This document shows, one piece after another, positions 28,391-37,560 of a stretch of 64,000 bases of DNA. Within the stretch, counting starts at the first letter, position 1. The number at the start of each line of letters is the position of its first letter. A program made the translations under genes and the position numbers. The stretch is from CAZOSF01 sp964582415 (GTDB lineage: Bacteria; Bacteroidota; Bacteroidia; Flavobacteriales; Flavobacteriaceae), in the NCBI GenBank assembly GCA_964582415.1, contig CAZOSF010000002.1, forward strand, positions 21,533 to 85,532, written 5' to 3'. The notes beneath the pieces are model-generated. The model was not told the DNA's origin and ran no database searches. It worked only from the letters and a program-made list of their open reading frames with translations.

Positions 28391-28963
28391 TTATAGTGTA
28401 TCGATAACAGCACTCAAGCGATCGGTAATTTGTTGGATACTTCCAACCCCGTCAACACCGTAATATTTTTTCTGTCCTTGGTAGAATTCCTTTAAGATAT
28501 CTGTTTTGCGATAGTATTCAGCAATCCGTTCACGAATTACTGCTTCATCAGCATCATCAGCTCTCCCACTTACTTTACCGCGCTCCAATAAACGTCCCAC
28601 CAATACCTCATCTTCCACTTCCAAAGCTACCATCGCATTGATTTGGGTGTTCATTTCCCGCATCAATTCATCCAGTGCTACCGCCTGTGCTTCGGTACGG
28701 GGAAACCCGTCAAAAATAAATCCGTTAGCCTCTGGATTCTTCTCTACTTCGGCACGAAGCATATCAATGGTCACCTCGTCCGGCACCAAATGCCCTTTGT
28801 CCATATACGATTTGGCCAAGGTCCCTAATGCGGTTTCATTCTTAATGTTGAAACGGAAAACATCTCCGGTTGAGATGTGTACCAGTTGGTATTTTTCCTT
28901 TAAGATATCTGCTTGGGTTCCTTTACCGGCCCCAGGAGGGCCAAATAGCACGATGTTTTTCAT
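28391..28963 (-). CDS. adk: adenylate kinase
   Basis: A 190-residue enzyme catalysing ATP + AMP to 2 ADP. The P-loop GPPGAGKGT is at residues 7-15, the AMP-binding region has HISTGDVFR and GFIFDGFPRTEAQA, and the short lid RGKVSGRADDADE lacks zinc Cys, as expected for this length class. It is the first gene of the adk-obgE operon and is divergent from purK. A -7-like box lies 49-56 nt upstream. Confidence 0.96.
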   Translation of the reverse strand: MKNIVLFGPPGAGKGTQADILKEKYQLVHISTGDVFRFNIKNETALGTLAKSYMDKGHLVPDEVTIDMLRAEVEKNPEANGFIFDGFPRTEAQAVALDELMREMNTQINAMVALEVEDEVLVGRLLERGKVSGRADDADEAVIRERIAEYYRKTDILKEFYQGQKKYYGVDGVGSIQQITDRLSAVIDTL

Positions 28964-29011
28964 GAATGTTATTTTCTATAGTATATCGAATCGAATTTTA
29001 CTCTGCGGTTG

Positions 29012-29019
29012 CAAAGATA
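29012..29019 (-). promoter_or_regulatory. -7 box of adk-obgE
   Basis: On the minus strand TATCTTTG matches TAnnTTTG exactly and is followed by GCAACC. It lies about 49 nt before the adk ATG in the adk/purK divergent region. No convincing TTG at -33. Confidence 0.5.
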
Positions 29020-29120
29020 CCTATTTCCAACGATTTAATCGGACGGAACTTATATCGAATTAATGAGCATCGATGTTTTCGGCCCACTATATTTTTCTGT
29101 GAGCATTTCAGGGAAGATTG

Positions 29121-29128
29121 TACCTTTG
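29121..29128 (+). promoter_or_regulatory. -7 box of purK-purE
   Basis: TACCTTTG matches TAnnTTTG exactly only 4 nt before the purK ATG at 29133. The transcript would be leaderless or nearly so, a common flavobacterial arrangement. Confidence 0.5.
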
Positions 29129-29132
29129 CCCT

Positions 29133-30290
29133 ATGGAAAACTATTTCTCTTCCAACTTTACATTAGGAATTCTCGGTGGGGGTCAATTGGGCAAAATGAT
29201 GCTCTACGATACCCGAAAATTCGATATCAAAACCCATGTTTTAGACCCAAGTGCGGAAGCACCCTGTAGGATTGCCTGTGATTACTTCGAGCAGGGAGAC
29301 CTAATGGACTTCGAGACGGTTTATCGTTTTGGAAAAAAAGTAGACGTTCTTACCTTCGAAATTGAAGGGGTGAATGTAGATGCCCTTGAAAAACTGGCAT
29401 CGGAAGGCATTACGGTATACCCTGCTCCCGAAACCCTTCGAATCATTCAAGACAAGGGAACACAAAAAACCTTTTACGATCAACATAAAATACCTACCGC
29501 ACCTTTTACATTGTTTGCCACCAAAACAGATTTAATTGATGCTTACAAAGCTGGGAAGCTGGAACTTCCTTTTGTTTGGAAAAGCAGAACGGGTGGTTAT
29601 GACGGTCGTGGGGTTCAGGTTATTCGAGACGAAGAAGAGCTAACCTTTATTCCGCATGCTCCTTGTATTGCGGAATCCATGGTGCCTTTCAAAAATGAGT
29701 TGGCCGTGATTGTAGCACGAAACCCAAAAGGAGAAGTGAAGACCTATCCTGTGGTTGAAATGGAATTTCATCCTGAAGCCAATCAGGTGGAATACGTTAT
29801 TTGCCCGGCTAGAATTTCGGATGAAGTAGCGCAAAAAGCAAGACAAGTAGCAGAAAAAGTGTCGAACGCATTTCAACATGTTGGGTTGTTGGCGGTGGAG
29901 ATGTTTCAAACCAGGGAAGACGATATTTTGGTAAACGAAGTGGCCCCGAGACCTCACAACAGTGGCCACTACAGCATTGAGGCAAGTTATACCAATCAGT
30001 TCGAGCAACACCTTCGCGCAATATTAAACCTACCATTAGGAAAAACAGATAGTAAGGTTGGTGGAATTATGGTAAATTTGGTGGGCGCTGAAAGATTTGA
30101 GGGCGATGTGGTCTATGAAAATATTGAGAAAATCATGGATATGGAAGGGGTGACTCCCCATATCTATGGCAAAAAACAAACCCGTCCATTTCGGAAGATG
30201 GGACATGTAACGATCGTGCACGAGAAAATCGAAATGGCGCGAAAAATTGCAGAAGAAGTTAAAAATACCATTCGCGTAATCAGTAAATAA
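29133..30290 (+). CDS. purK: 5-(carboxyamino)imidazole ribonucleotide synthase PurK
   Basis: A 385-residue ATP-grasp enzyme that carboxylates AIR with bicarbonate to N5-CAIR in purine synthesis. Visible motifs are the N-terminal LGILGGGQLGKMM, the ATP-grasp segments KSRTGGYDGRGVQ and AESMVPFKNELAV, and VNEVAPRPHNSGHYSIEA. The ATG at 29133 (MENYFSSNFTLG) is chosen; five more in-frame residues from a TTG upstream would run through the -7 box. It is followed after 7 nt by purE, which uses its product. Confidence 0.96.
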   Translation: MENYFSSNFTLGILGGGQLGKMMLYDTRKFDIKTHVLDPSAEAPCRIACDYFEQGDLMDFETVYRFGKKVDVLTFEIEGVNVDALEKLASEGITVYPAPETLRIIQDKGTQKTFYDQHKIPTAPFTLFATKTDLIDAYKAGKLELPFVWKSRTGGYDGRGVQVIRDEEELTFIPHAPCIAESMVPFKNELAVIVARNPKGEVKTYPVVEMEFHPEANQVEYVICPARISDEVAQKARQVAEKVSNAFQHVGLLAVEMFQTREDDILVNEVAPRPHNSGHYSIEASYTNQFEQHLRAILNLPLGKTDSKVGGIMVNLVGAERFEGDVVYENIEKIMDMEGVTPHIYGKKQTRPFRKMGHVTIVHEKIEMARKIAEEVKNTIRVISK

Positions 30291-30297
30291 AAAGGTT

Positions 30298-30783
30298 ATG
30301 AACAAAGTTGGGGTTATCATGGGAAGTACGAGCGACTTACCCGTTATGCAAGAAGCCATTGATGTGTTAAAGGAATTGGGCATTGCTGTTGAAGTTGATA
30401 TTGTTTCGGCCCATCGTACTCCGGAAAAAATGTTCGATTACGGTAAAAATGCCCATCTCAGAGGTATTCAAGTGATTGTTGCAGGAGCTGGTGGGGCCGC
30501 ACATTTACCAGGAATGATTGCCTCCCTTTCTCCATTACCTGTTGTGGGTGTTCCAGTAAAATCGAGTAATTCCATCGATGGTTGGGATTCTATCCTTTCC
30601 ATTTTACAAATGCCCGGAGGCGTCCCAGTAGCAACAGTGGCCCTGAATGGTGCCAAAAATGCAGGCATATTGGCAGCACAAATAATTGGATCTTCTAATT
30701 CCGAAATTCAAAATAATATCATCGCCTATAAAGAGGGCTTGAAAGCAAAGGTAGAAGCTGGCGCTCGGGACCTTAAAAGATAA
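30298..30783 (+). CDS. purE: 5-(carboxyamino)imidazole ribonucleotide mutase PurE
   Basis: A 161-residue class I PurE that converts N5-CAIR to CAIR. Signature segments are MGSTSDLP at 8-15, SAHRTPEKM, AGAGGAAHLPGMIAS and GVPVATVALNGAKNAG. It lies 7 nt after purK, and together they supply two consecutive purine biosynthesis steps. Confidence 0.96.
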   Translation: MNKVGVIMGSTSDLPVMQEAIDVLKELGIAVEVDIVSAHRTPEKMFDYGKNAHLRGIQVIVAGAGGAAHLPGMIASLSPLPVVGVPVKSSNSIDGWDSILSILQMPGGVPVATVALNGAKNAGILAAQIIGSSNSEIQNNIIAYKEGLKAKVEAGARDLKR

Positions 30784-30832
30784 TCCCATCCCCAAAGTAA
30801 AATAATCGTGTAAATTCCAAAAAATGCATGCT

Positions 30833-32854
30833 ATGAAGAATCCTTTGTTGCAGCCATTTGATACGGCTCCTTTTTCTAAAATTAAGAACGAGCACTTTTT
30901 GCCCGCATTCCAAACACTCATTGAAGAAACCAAAAAGGAAATCGATGCTATAACTTCTCAAAAAGCAGCACCCACTTTTGAAAACACCCTCGCCGCTTTG
31001 GATAGAACTGGACGACAATTGGATAGGGTTAGCAGTGTGTTTTTCAATCTGAACAATGCGGAGACCACCAAGGAAATTCAACAGATCGCCCAAGAAGTTT
31101 CCCCGATGCTTACGGAGTTCCAAAACGATTTGCTTTTGAATGAAGCCTTGTTCAAAAGAGTAAAAACGGTATATGAAATGAGGGATTCCCTGGCACTGAA
31201 TCCCGAAGAATCCATGTTATTGGATAAACAATACAAGAGTTTTGCCAGGAATGGTGCGAATCTCAACGAAAAAGACAAGGCAGCTTTACGAAAGATAGAT
31301 ACCCAATTAGCTAAGTTGAAATTGCTCTTTGGCGAGCATGTTCTGGAGGAAACCAATGCCTTTGAAATGCATCTTACCAAAGAGGAGGAAGTCGCTGGGC
31401 TCCCTGAGGGAGTAAAGGAAGCTGCGGCGCATTTGGCTCAGGAAAAAGGTAAGGAAGGTTGGATCATCACCCTGCAGTATCCAAGCTATATCCCTTTTAT
31501 GAAATATGCTGATAACCGAGAACTTCGAAAAAAGCTTTCCCTTGCCTTTGGTTCGAAAGGATTTCAGAAAAACGAAAACAATAACGAATCTATCGTTCTG
31601 GAAATCGCCAACCTCCGTCATCAGAGAGCCCAGCTCTTAGGTTATGCATCCCATGCGCATTTTGTGCTGGAAGAGCGGATGGCCGAATCCCCAGAAAATG
31701 TCAATGCTTTCTTAGCCAATTTGTTGGAAAAGGCGCAACCCGCAGCACATAAGGAATATGACGAATTGGAGGCCTATGCCAAGAAATTGCATGGTATTGA
31801 CCAACTACAAAAATGGGATGGGGCCTATTATGCTGAAAAGCTAAAACAGGAACGTTTCCAGTTGGATGATGAAAAGTTAAAACCTTTCTTTCCTCTGAAT
31901 TCAGTTGTAGAAGGAATCTTCACGGTTGCCAAAAAACTTTACGGACTTAATTTCGAAAAGGTTGAAACTATTGATGTGTACCATCCTGAGGTGCAAACCT
32001 ATCAGGTAACCGACCAACACGGTACTCTTGTGGCACTTTTCTATGCCGATTTTCATCCGAGACCTGGAAAACGCGGGGGTGCCTGGATGACAAGTTTTAA
32101 ACCCCAATACATCGAAGAAGGGGTGAATCAGCGTCCGCACGTTTCCATAGTCTGTAACTTCACACGACCTACGGCTACCAAACCCGCCCTACTCACATTC
32201 AATGAGGTCACAACCCTATTCCATGAATTCGGTCATGCTTTACACGGTATGCTGGCCAATACAACTTATGCGAGTCTCTCGGGCACCAATGTGTATTGGG
32301 ATTTTGTGGAATTACCGAGTCAGATTTTGGAAAACTGGTGCTACGAAAAGGAAACCTTGGAATTGTTTGCAAAACACTATGAAACTGGAGAGGACATCCC
32401 AATGGATTGGGTGAAAAAGATCAAAGACTCTTCAAATTTCCATGAAGGAATGCAAACACTACGACAACTTAGTTTTGGAATGTTGGATATGGCTTGGCAT
32501 GGTTCAGACCCTTCCAATGTTACGTCTGTGAAAACCTTCGAGGAAAAAGCCTTCGAGCCCACCAAACTATATCCTGACACACCTGAAACGTGTATGAGCA
32601 CTTCGTTTTCGCATATTTTCCAAGGAGGGTATTCTGCAGGGTATTATAGTTATAAATGGGCGGAAGTCCTGGATGCAGATGCTTTTGAATACTTCAAACA
32701 AGAGGGTATTTTCAACGCTCAGGTGGCTAAAAAGTTCAAGGAATTTGTACTAGCTATGGGTGGCACCCAAGACCCGATGGAACTCTATGTAAAGTTCCGA
32801 GGGCAAAAACCCAACCCGGAAGCACTGTTACGACGGGCGGGATTACTTAAGTAG
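30833..32854 (+). CDS. M3 family zinc metallopeptidase (oligopeptidase A / Dcp-like)
   Basis: A 673-residue cytoplasmic or periplasmic oligopeptidase of family M3. The zinc motif HEFGHALH sits in the C-terminal half, followed by the expected downstream glutamate region ELPSQILENW and by GGYSAGYYSYKWAEVLDADAF. It lacks a signal peptide, so it is probably intracellular peptide recycling. The ATG at 30833 (MKNPLLQPFDTAPF) is taken as the start, while an in-frame ATG at 30824 adds only three residues. It follows purE by about 50 nt but has no functional link to it. Confidence 0.93.
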   Translation: MKNPLLQPFDTAPFSKIKNEHFLPAFQTLIEETKKEIDAITSQKAAPTFENTLAALDRTGRQLDRVSSVFFNLNNAETTKEIQQIAQEVSPMLTEFQNDLLLNEALFKRVKTVYEMRDSLALNPEESMLLDKQYKSFARNGANLNEKDKAALRKIDTQLAKLKLLFGEHVLEETNAFEMHLTKEEEVAGLPEGVKEAAAHLAQEKGKEGWIITLQYPSYIPFMKYADNRELRKKLSLAFGSKGFQKNENNNESIVLEIANLRHQRAQLLGYASHAHFVLEERMAESPENVNAFLANLLEKAQPAAHKEYDELEAYAKKLHGIDQLQKWDGAYYAEKLKQERFQLDDEKLKPFFPLNSVVEGIFTVAKKLYGLNFEKVETIDVYHPEVQTYQVTDQHGTLVALFYADFHPRPGKRGGAWMTSFKPQYIEEGVNQRPHVSIVCNFTRPTATKPALLTFNEVTTLFHEFGHALHGMLANTTYASLSGTNVYWDFVELPSQILENWCYEKETLELFAKHYETGEDIPMDWVKKIKDSSNFHEGMQTLRQLSFGMLDMAWHGSDPSNVTSVKTFEEKAFEPTKLYPDTPETCMSTSFSHIFQGGYSAGYYSYKWAEVLDADAFEYFKQEGIFNAQVAKKFKEFVLAMGGTQDPMELYVKFRGQKPNPEALLRRAGLLK

Positions 32855-32873
32855 TTTATTGAGATTTCTTTCC

Positions 32874-32881
32874 TATTTTTG
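32874..32881 (+). promoter_or_regulatory. -7 box of the ECF sigma factor gene
   Basis: TATTTTTG matches TAnnTTTG, 17 nt before the ATG at 32899. A TTG occurs at 32859 but is closer than the usual spacing. Confidence 0.4.
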
Positions 32882-32898
32882 AAGGAAGGGAATTTGCT

Positions 32899-33459
32899 AT
32901 GTCCTCAGAAAAATTATCTCCAGAAAAATGGGTCGACCGATATGCCGACTACCTGTACAATTACACGATTGTTCGGGTGAACGACCATGAAATAGCTCAG
33001 GATATCATATCCGAGACCTTTTTGGCTGGATTGCGTTCTAAGGATAACTTCAAGGGTGAAGCCACCGAGCGGACTTGGTTGGTGGCCATTTTGAAACGAA
33101 AAATTATCGATTATTATCGCAAAATCAATAGTACCAAAGGGCAAGCAGAAGTAAGTGTAAGTCAGATTCAGTTCTCCGATGGGGAAACGATCGAATGGTT
33201 GGAAGAACAGGTGGGGAATCTTGGCGAAAAAAATGCCCAGGAATTGTTGGAAAACGATGAATTGGGAGTGGCCATTGAAGAATGTCTGGGAAAAATCAAC
33301 GAAAAGCAGGCTGCCTTATTCCGAATGAAAACCATCGAGGAAATGGATACGGAAACCATATGTAAAGAACTGGATATTACTCCGTCTAATTTATGGGTGA
33401 TTATTCATAGAGCTCGTAAAGCCTTGGCCGAATGCCTAGAAACCAAATGGCTGAAATGA
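32899..33459 (+). CDS. ECF-type RNA polymerase sigma factor
   Basis: A 186-residue sigma-70 family factor with only regions 2 and 4. Region 2 is LYNYTIVRVNDHEIAQDIIS with ERTWLVAILKRKIIDYYR (the -10 recognition helix). Region 4 is FRMKTIEEMDTETICKELDI followed by TPSNLWVIIHRARKALAECL. It resembles the small flavobacterial ECF factors that are coupled to a zinc-finger anti-sigma gene, and the next gene, which overlaps by 4 nt, fits that role. The signal it senses is unknown. Confidence 0.92.
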   Translation: MSSEKLSPEKWVDRYADYLYNYTIVRVNDHEIAQDIISETFLAGLRSKDNFKGEATERTWLVAILKRKIIDYYRKINSTKGQAEVSVSQIQFSDGETIEWLEEQVGNLGEKNAQELLENDELGVAIEECLGKINEKQAALFRMKTIEEMDTETICKELDITPSNLWVIIHRARKALAECLETKWLK

Positions 33460-33701
33460 TGAAATTTACAATCCCTTGCGACGAAGCCAACCATATTTGT
33501 GACAAATCACAATACAAGGAGGCATCCCTATTGGAAAAGGTTAAGCTTAACCTCCACCTCATTTACTGCAGGGCGTGCAGAAAATATACCTCAAGAAATC
33601 AGAAACTCACCCGTGCCCTTCGAAATGCCCAACTAAAAGGGATGCCCAGGGCCAACAAGAATCGATTAAGAGAACTATTGCGTCAAGAGATGAACAAATA
33701 G
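33456..33701 (+). CDS. putative zinc-finger anti-sigma factor, small soluble
   Basis: An 81-residue protein encoded immediately after the ECF sigma gene with an ATGA overlap (ATG at 33456), a hallmark of translationally coupled sigma/anti-sigma pairs. The motif HLIYCRAC has the H-x3-C-x2-C spacing of the zinc anti-sigma (ZAS) domain, and another CDEANHIC lies upstream. No transmembrane segment follows, unlike most anti-sigma factors, so it would act in the cytoplasm. Longer in-frame starts at 33432 and 33447 exist but deepen the overlap. Its 3' end overlaps the convergent UbiA-like gene by 19 bp. Confidence 0.72.
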   Translation: MMKFTIPCDEANHICDKSQYKEASLLEKVKLNLHLIYCRACRKYTSRNQKLTRALRNAQLKGMPRANKNRLRELLRQEMNK

Positions 33702-34510
33702 TCCAATGCCCAATAAAGAATCAACCAAAAAACGGGTAAGGCTTCCACCCAAAAGGTTGTGTAATATCGAGATTGATGGGATCGGGCGAACAATAATAAA
33801 ATACCACTTACCATGAGAATCAACAGCTGGCTCAAGTGATAGGCAAAGTTTTGATTCACTTTCAAACCTTCCAATACGACAATTGCAACGAGCACTATCA
33901 ATCCTAGCACTTTGGTCTTTTCTATACCGAATCGTTGAGGTAATGTTCCCAGCTCTCGACTATCGTATACCAGATCCCGGATATCGAACGGAAGCGTAAG
34001 TACCAATACCCATAAAAATCGTTGGGCCAGAGTGACCCATAAATCGCTACTCATTGTTCCGTGATAGGTGAAATACGGTAATAATGTGGTCACCCCAGCC
34101 CAGACGAAGGCAATGATGAAAATCTTCCACCCATATTGATTCCTAAAATTCTTCTTTCCAAAAAAAGGAATGACATAAAGTAAGGTGGCCATCCCCAGTC
34201 CTATGCTCATCCATTTGAGTACCAGAGGTAATTTAAAAAAGGTAAACATTAGAAGCAGGAAAACAAAAAAGGAAAACACCTGGATTGCCCGCAAATTTCG
34301 GGTAAGACTTCTGTGGAATAACCCTGCCACTGGGGCATATTTCACCAGATTATACCCTGTGATGGACCCTAGAAAAACAAAACTTAGAACCGAATTATTT
34401 GCAGGCAATTCGAAAGCTTGGTACCCCATAAAGGTCAAAGCGGTGACAGCCAATGCGACGTGCATACTGCTCTCCAAATAGAAATTTAAGGCTCTTTTGA
34501 ACCATCCCAT
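33683..34510 (-). CDS. UbiA-like membrane protein, degenerate
   Basis: A 275-residue integral membrane protein with eight or nine helices that resembles UbiA prenyltransferases. The second Asp-rich motif is recognisable as DIRDLVYDSRELGTLPQRFG. The first Asp-rich motif (usually NDxxDxxxD near helix 2) is replaced by GYNLVKYAP and has no Asp. The substrate diphosphate could not be bound in the standard way, so activity is doubtful. Similar uncharacterised proteins are common in flavobacteria. It converges with the anti-sigma gene. Confidence 0.72.
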   Translation of the reverse strand: MGWFKRALNFYLESSMHVALAVTALTFMGYQAFELPANNSVLSFVFLGSITGYNLVKYAPVAGLFHRSLTRNLRAIQVFSFFVFLLLMFTFFKLPLVLKWMSIGLGMATLLYVIPFFGKKNFRNQYGWKIFIIAFVWAGVTTLLPYFTYHGTMSSDLWVTLAQRFLWVLVLTLPFDIRDLVYDSRELGTLPQRFGIEKTKVLGLIVLVAIVVLEGLKVNQNFAYHLSQLLILMVSGILLLFARSHQSRYYTTFWVEALPVFWLILYWALDYLFIS

Positions 34511-34607
34511 AAAACAAAAGTAACCAAAGTGTTAGTAAGTGCCTTTTTTCGTGAATAACAAAGTGTTTTGAATTCGTTAAAACGGCTTTAATAAATCATT
34601 AAAATTG

Positions 34608-34615
34608 TACTTTTG
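34608..34615 (+). promoter_or_regulatory. -7 box of gcvP
   Basis: TACTTTTG fits TAnnTTTG and is preceded by TTG directly (34605-34607). The ATG at 34638 lies 22 nt beyond its end. Confidence 0.45.
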
Positions 34616-34637
34616 CACAAATATCAAAACGACTAAA

Positions 34638-37493
34638 ATGAATACTGATTCTTTCGCCTTGCGCCATATCGGTCCCCGTGAAAAAGACCTGGCCAAAATG
34701 CTGGAAACCGTTGGAGTGGAAAGCTTGGAACAATTGATCAATGAAACCATTCCAGACGAAATCCGATTGAAAAAAGATTTGTCATTGGCGCCTCCCATGA
34801 GTGAGCAGGAATATCTGGAGCATATCAATTCTTTGGCGGAAAAAAACAAAGTATTTAAAACCTATATCGGTTTGGGGTATCACAACACCTATACCCCTGC
34901 GGTGATTCAAAGAAATATTTTGGAAAACCCGGGTTGGTATACCGCCTACACGCCCTATCAGGCAGAAATTGCACAAGGACGTTTGGAGGCTTTGTTGAAC
35001 TACCAAACAATGATTGTCGATCTAACAGGTATGGAATTGGCCAATGCTTCCCTACTGGACGAGGCAACTGCTGCGGCAGAGGCGATGTCCCTGTTGTTTG
35101 CCATTCGCGATCGTGATCAAAAGAAAAATAACGTAAACAAATTTTTTGTTTCCAACGAAGTGCTCCCACAGAACTTGGCCCTTTTGGAAACACGTTCTGC
35201 TCCCCTTGGCATTGAAATCATTGTAGGCGACCATGAAACCTTCGATTTTAGCACTGGTTATTTTGGTGCTCTTCTACAATATCCTGGTAAAAGCGGGAAA
35301 GTGCACAACTTCAAAGCCTTTGTTCAAAATGCACAAGCTGCAGGTATCAAAGTTGCTTTTGCAGCCGATATCTTGAGTTTGGTAGTATTGGAATCCCCAG
35401 GTAATTTTGGAGCCGATGTGGTGGTTGGAACCACCCAACGATTTGGTATTCCACTAGGGTATGGGGGGCCTCACGCCGCCTATTTCGCTACAAAAGAGGA
35501 CTACAAACGTCATATTCCTGGACGAATTATTGGGGTTACCAAAGATATGGATGGTAATCGTGCACTACGCATGGCATTGCAGACACGAGAGCAGCATATC
35601 AAAAGAGACAAAGCAACATCAAACATTTGTACAGCTCAAGTACTCTTGGCTGTTATGGCAAGTATGTACGGGGTATATCACGGGCCTAATGGACTTCGAT
35701 ATATCGCTCAAAAAGTACACAATGCTGCAGTAGCTCTTTCAGATAGTTTAGGAAAATTAGGCTTCGAACTTCTAAACGATATGTACTTTGATACCGTTGC
35801 AGTGAAAGCAGATGCCAAAAAAGTAAAAGCATTGGCAGAGAAAAGAAGGATCAATTTCTATTATCCTTCAGAAGATGTGGTTTCCATTTCCATGAATGAA
35901 ACCATCAACCTAAACGACCTGAACAATATCCTTGCTGTTTTCAGTGACTACCAAGGCAAGCCAAAACAACCTTTGAATGTTATACCAGTAGGCAATGCTA
36001 TTCCGCAGGAAGTAGCCAGAAAAACTACTTTCATGGAACAGGAAGAATTCAATTGCTACCACAGTGAAACTGAATTGATGCGTTATATCAAAAAATTGGA
36101 GCGCAAAGATTTGGCGTTGAACCACTCCATGATTTCTTTGGGATCGTGTACCATGAAATTGAATGCCGCTGCCGAAATGCTTCCGTTAAGTGATCCGAAC
36201 TGGGGGAATATTCATCCCTTCGTCCCCAAGGATCAAGCAGAAGGATATCAAATTATGTTGAAAAACCTAGAAGACCAACTTACAGAAATTACTGGTTTTG
36301 CCGGAACTTCCCTTCAACCGAACAGTGGTGCTCAAGGGGAATATGCCGGACTGATGGTGATTCGTGCCTATCATCAATCAAGAGGGGAAGGACATAGAAA
36401 CATCTGTTTAATTCCTTCTTCTGCCCACGGAACCAACCCAGCGAGTGCCGTCATGGCCGGTATGGAAGTGGTGGTTACAAAGAGTACTGAAGAGGGAAAC
36501 ATCGATGTAGAGGATTTGAGAGAAAAAGCGGAAAAGCACAAAGACAATCTTGCTGCATTGATGGTTACATATCCCTCTACACACGGGGTTTATGAAAAAT
36601 CCATTCGGGAAATCACAAGCATTATTCACCAATACGGCGGACAAGTGTACATGGATGGAGCGAATATGAACGCTCAGGTAGCTTTGACGAATCCTGGTGC
36701 TATTGGTGCCGATGTTTGTCACCTGAACCTGCACAAAACATTTGCCATCCCTCATGGTGGCGGTGGCCCTGGTGTAGGCCCTATTTGTGTCGCCGAACAA
36801 CTGGTTCCATTTTTACCTTCCAACCCTGTGATTAAAACAGGAGGCTCACAGGCAATTCAAGCGATATCCGCTGCACCTTTTGGAAGTGCATTGGCTTGCT
36901 TAATTTCCTATGGATACATTTGTATGCTTGGGGAACAAGGTTTGAAAAAATCCACCGAATACGCCATCTTGAATGCCAACTATATCAAGGAACGTTTAAA
37001 AGGATCGTTCGCAACCTTGTACACCGGTGAAATGGGTCGTGCTGCCCACGAAATGATTTTGGATTGCCGTCCGTTTAAGGAAAATGGCATCGAGGTTACA
37101 GATATCGCTAAGCGTTTGATGGACTACGGATTCCACGCCCCTACCGTTTCATTCCCTGTGGCGGGTACCATAATGGTGGAACCTACAGAAAGTGAAAGTA
37201 AGGAAGAACTGGATCGTTTTTGCGATGCACTTATTTCCATTCGAAAGGAAATCGACGCGGCAAGTCCAAACGACCCAAGCAATCCACTTCGGAATGCTCC
37301 GCATACCCAAGGCATGCTTACCAGTGATACATGGCCGTTCCCTTATACCAGACAACAAGCAGCCTTCCCATTGGAATATGTTGGAGAGAATAAATTTTGG
37401 CCAACCGTACGAAGAGTGGATGATGCCTATGGGGATCGCAACCTCATCTGTACCTGTACTCCGATTGAGGCTTTTATGGAAGAAGCTCAATAA
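34638..37493 (+). CDS. gcvP: glycine dehydrogenase (aminomethyl-transferring), P-protein
   Basis: A 951-residue PLP enzyme, the P-protein of the glycine cleavage system, which decarboxylates glycine and transfers the aminomethyl group to the lipoyl H-protein. It is the single-chain form with both halves present: N-terminal DSFALRHIGPREKDL, YTAYTPYQAEIAQGRLEALL, the PLP-lysine region DVCHLNLHKTFAIPHGGGGP, and a C-terminal GDRNLICTCTP. The start is the ATG at 34638, since a longer frame to 34605 would overlap the promoter box. No gcvT or gcvH is nearby. Confidence 0.96.
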   Translation: MNTDSFALRHIGPREKDLAKMLETVGVESLEQLINETIPDEIRLKKDLSLAPPMSEQEYLEHINSLAEKNKVFKTYIGLGYHNTYTPAVIQRNILENPGWYTAYTPYQAEIAQGRLEALLNYQTMIVDLTGMELANASLLDEATAAAEAMSLLFAIRDRDQKKNNVNKFFVSNEVLPQNLALLETRSAPLGIEIIVGDHETFDFSTGYFGALLQYPGKSGKVHNFKAFVQNAQAAGIKVAFAADILSLVVLESPGNFGADVVVGTTQRFGIPLGYGGPHAAYFATKEDYKRHIPGRIIGVTKDMDGNRALRMALQTREQHIKRDKATSNICTAQVLLAVMASMYGVYHGPNGLRYIAQKVHNAAVALSDSLGKLGFELLNDMYFDTVAVKADAKKVKALAEKRRINFYYPSEDVVSISMNETINLNDLNNILAVFSDYQGKPKQPLNVIPVGNAIPQEVARKTTFMEQEEFNCYHSETELMRYIKKLERKDLALNHSMISLGSCTMKLNAAAEMLPLSDPNWGNIHPFVPKDQAEGYQIMLKNLEDQLTEITGFAGTSLQPNSGAQGEYAGLMVIRAYHQSRGEGHRNICLIPSSAHGTNPASAVMAGMEVVVTKSTEEGNIDVEDLREKAEKHKDNLAALMVTYPSTHGVYEKSIREITSIIHQYGGQVYMDGANMNAQVALTNPGAIGADVCHLNLHKTFAIPHGGGGPGVGPICVAEQLVPFLPSNPVIKTGGSQAIQAISAAPFGSALACLISYGYICMLGEQGLKKSTEYAILNANYIKERLKGSFATLYTGEMGRAAHEMILDCRPFKENGIEVTDIAKRLMDYGFHAPTVSFPVAGTIMVEPTESESKEELDRFCDALISIRKEIDAASPNDPSNPLRNAPHTQGMLTSDTWPFPYTRQQAAFPLEYVGENKFWPTVRRVDDAYGDRNLICTCTPIEAFMEEAQ

Positions 37494-37503
37494 AAATTAA
37501 TAT

Positions 37504-37527
37504 AACCCCTCTTTCGAGGGGTTTTTT
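37504..37527 (+). terminator. Rho-independent terminator of gcvP
   Basis: AACCCCTC (37504-37511) pairs with GAGGGGTT (37516-37523) around a TTTC loop and runs into T6. Confidence 0.9.
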
Positions 37528-37560
37528 GTTTGTTTTTATACCTTTATAAAAAATACTTCG

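Noticed and set aside
34510..34638. Glycine riboswitch before gcvP
   Set aside because: Only about 128 bp separate the genes, with a -7 box close to the start; no aptamer-like paired structure is visible.
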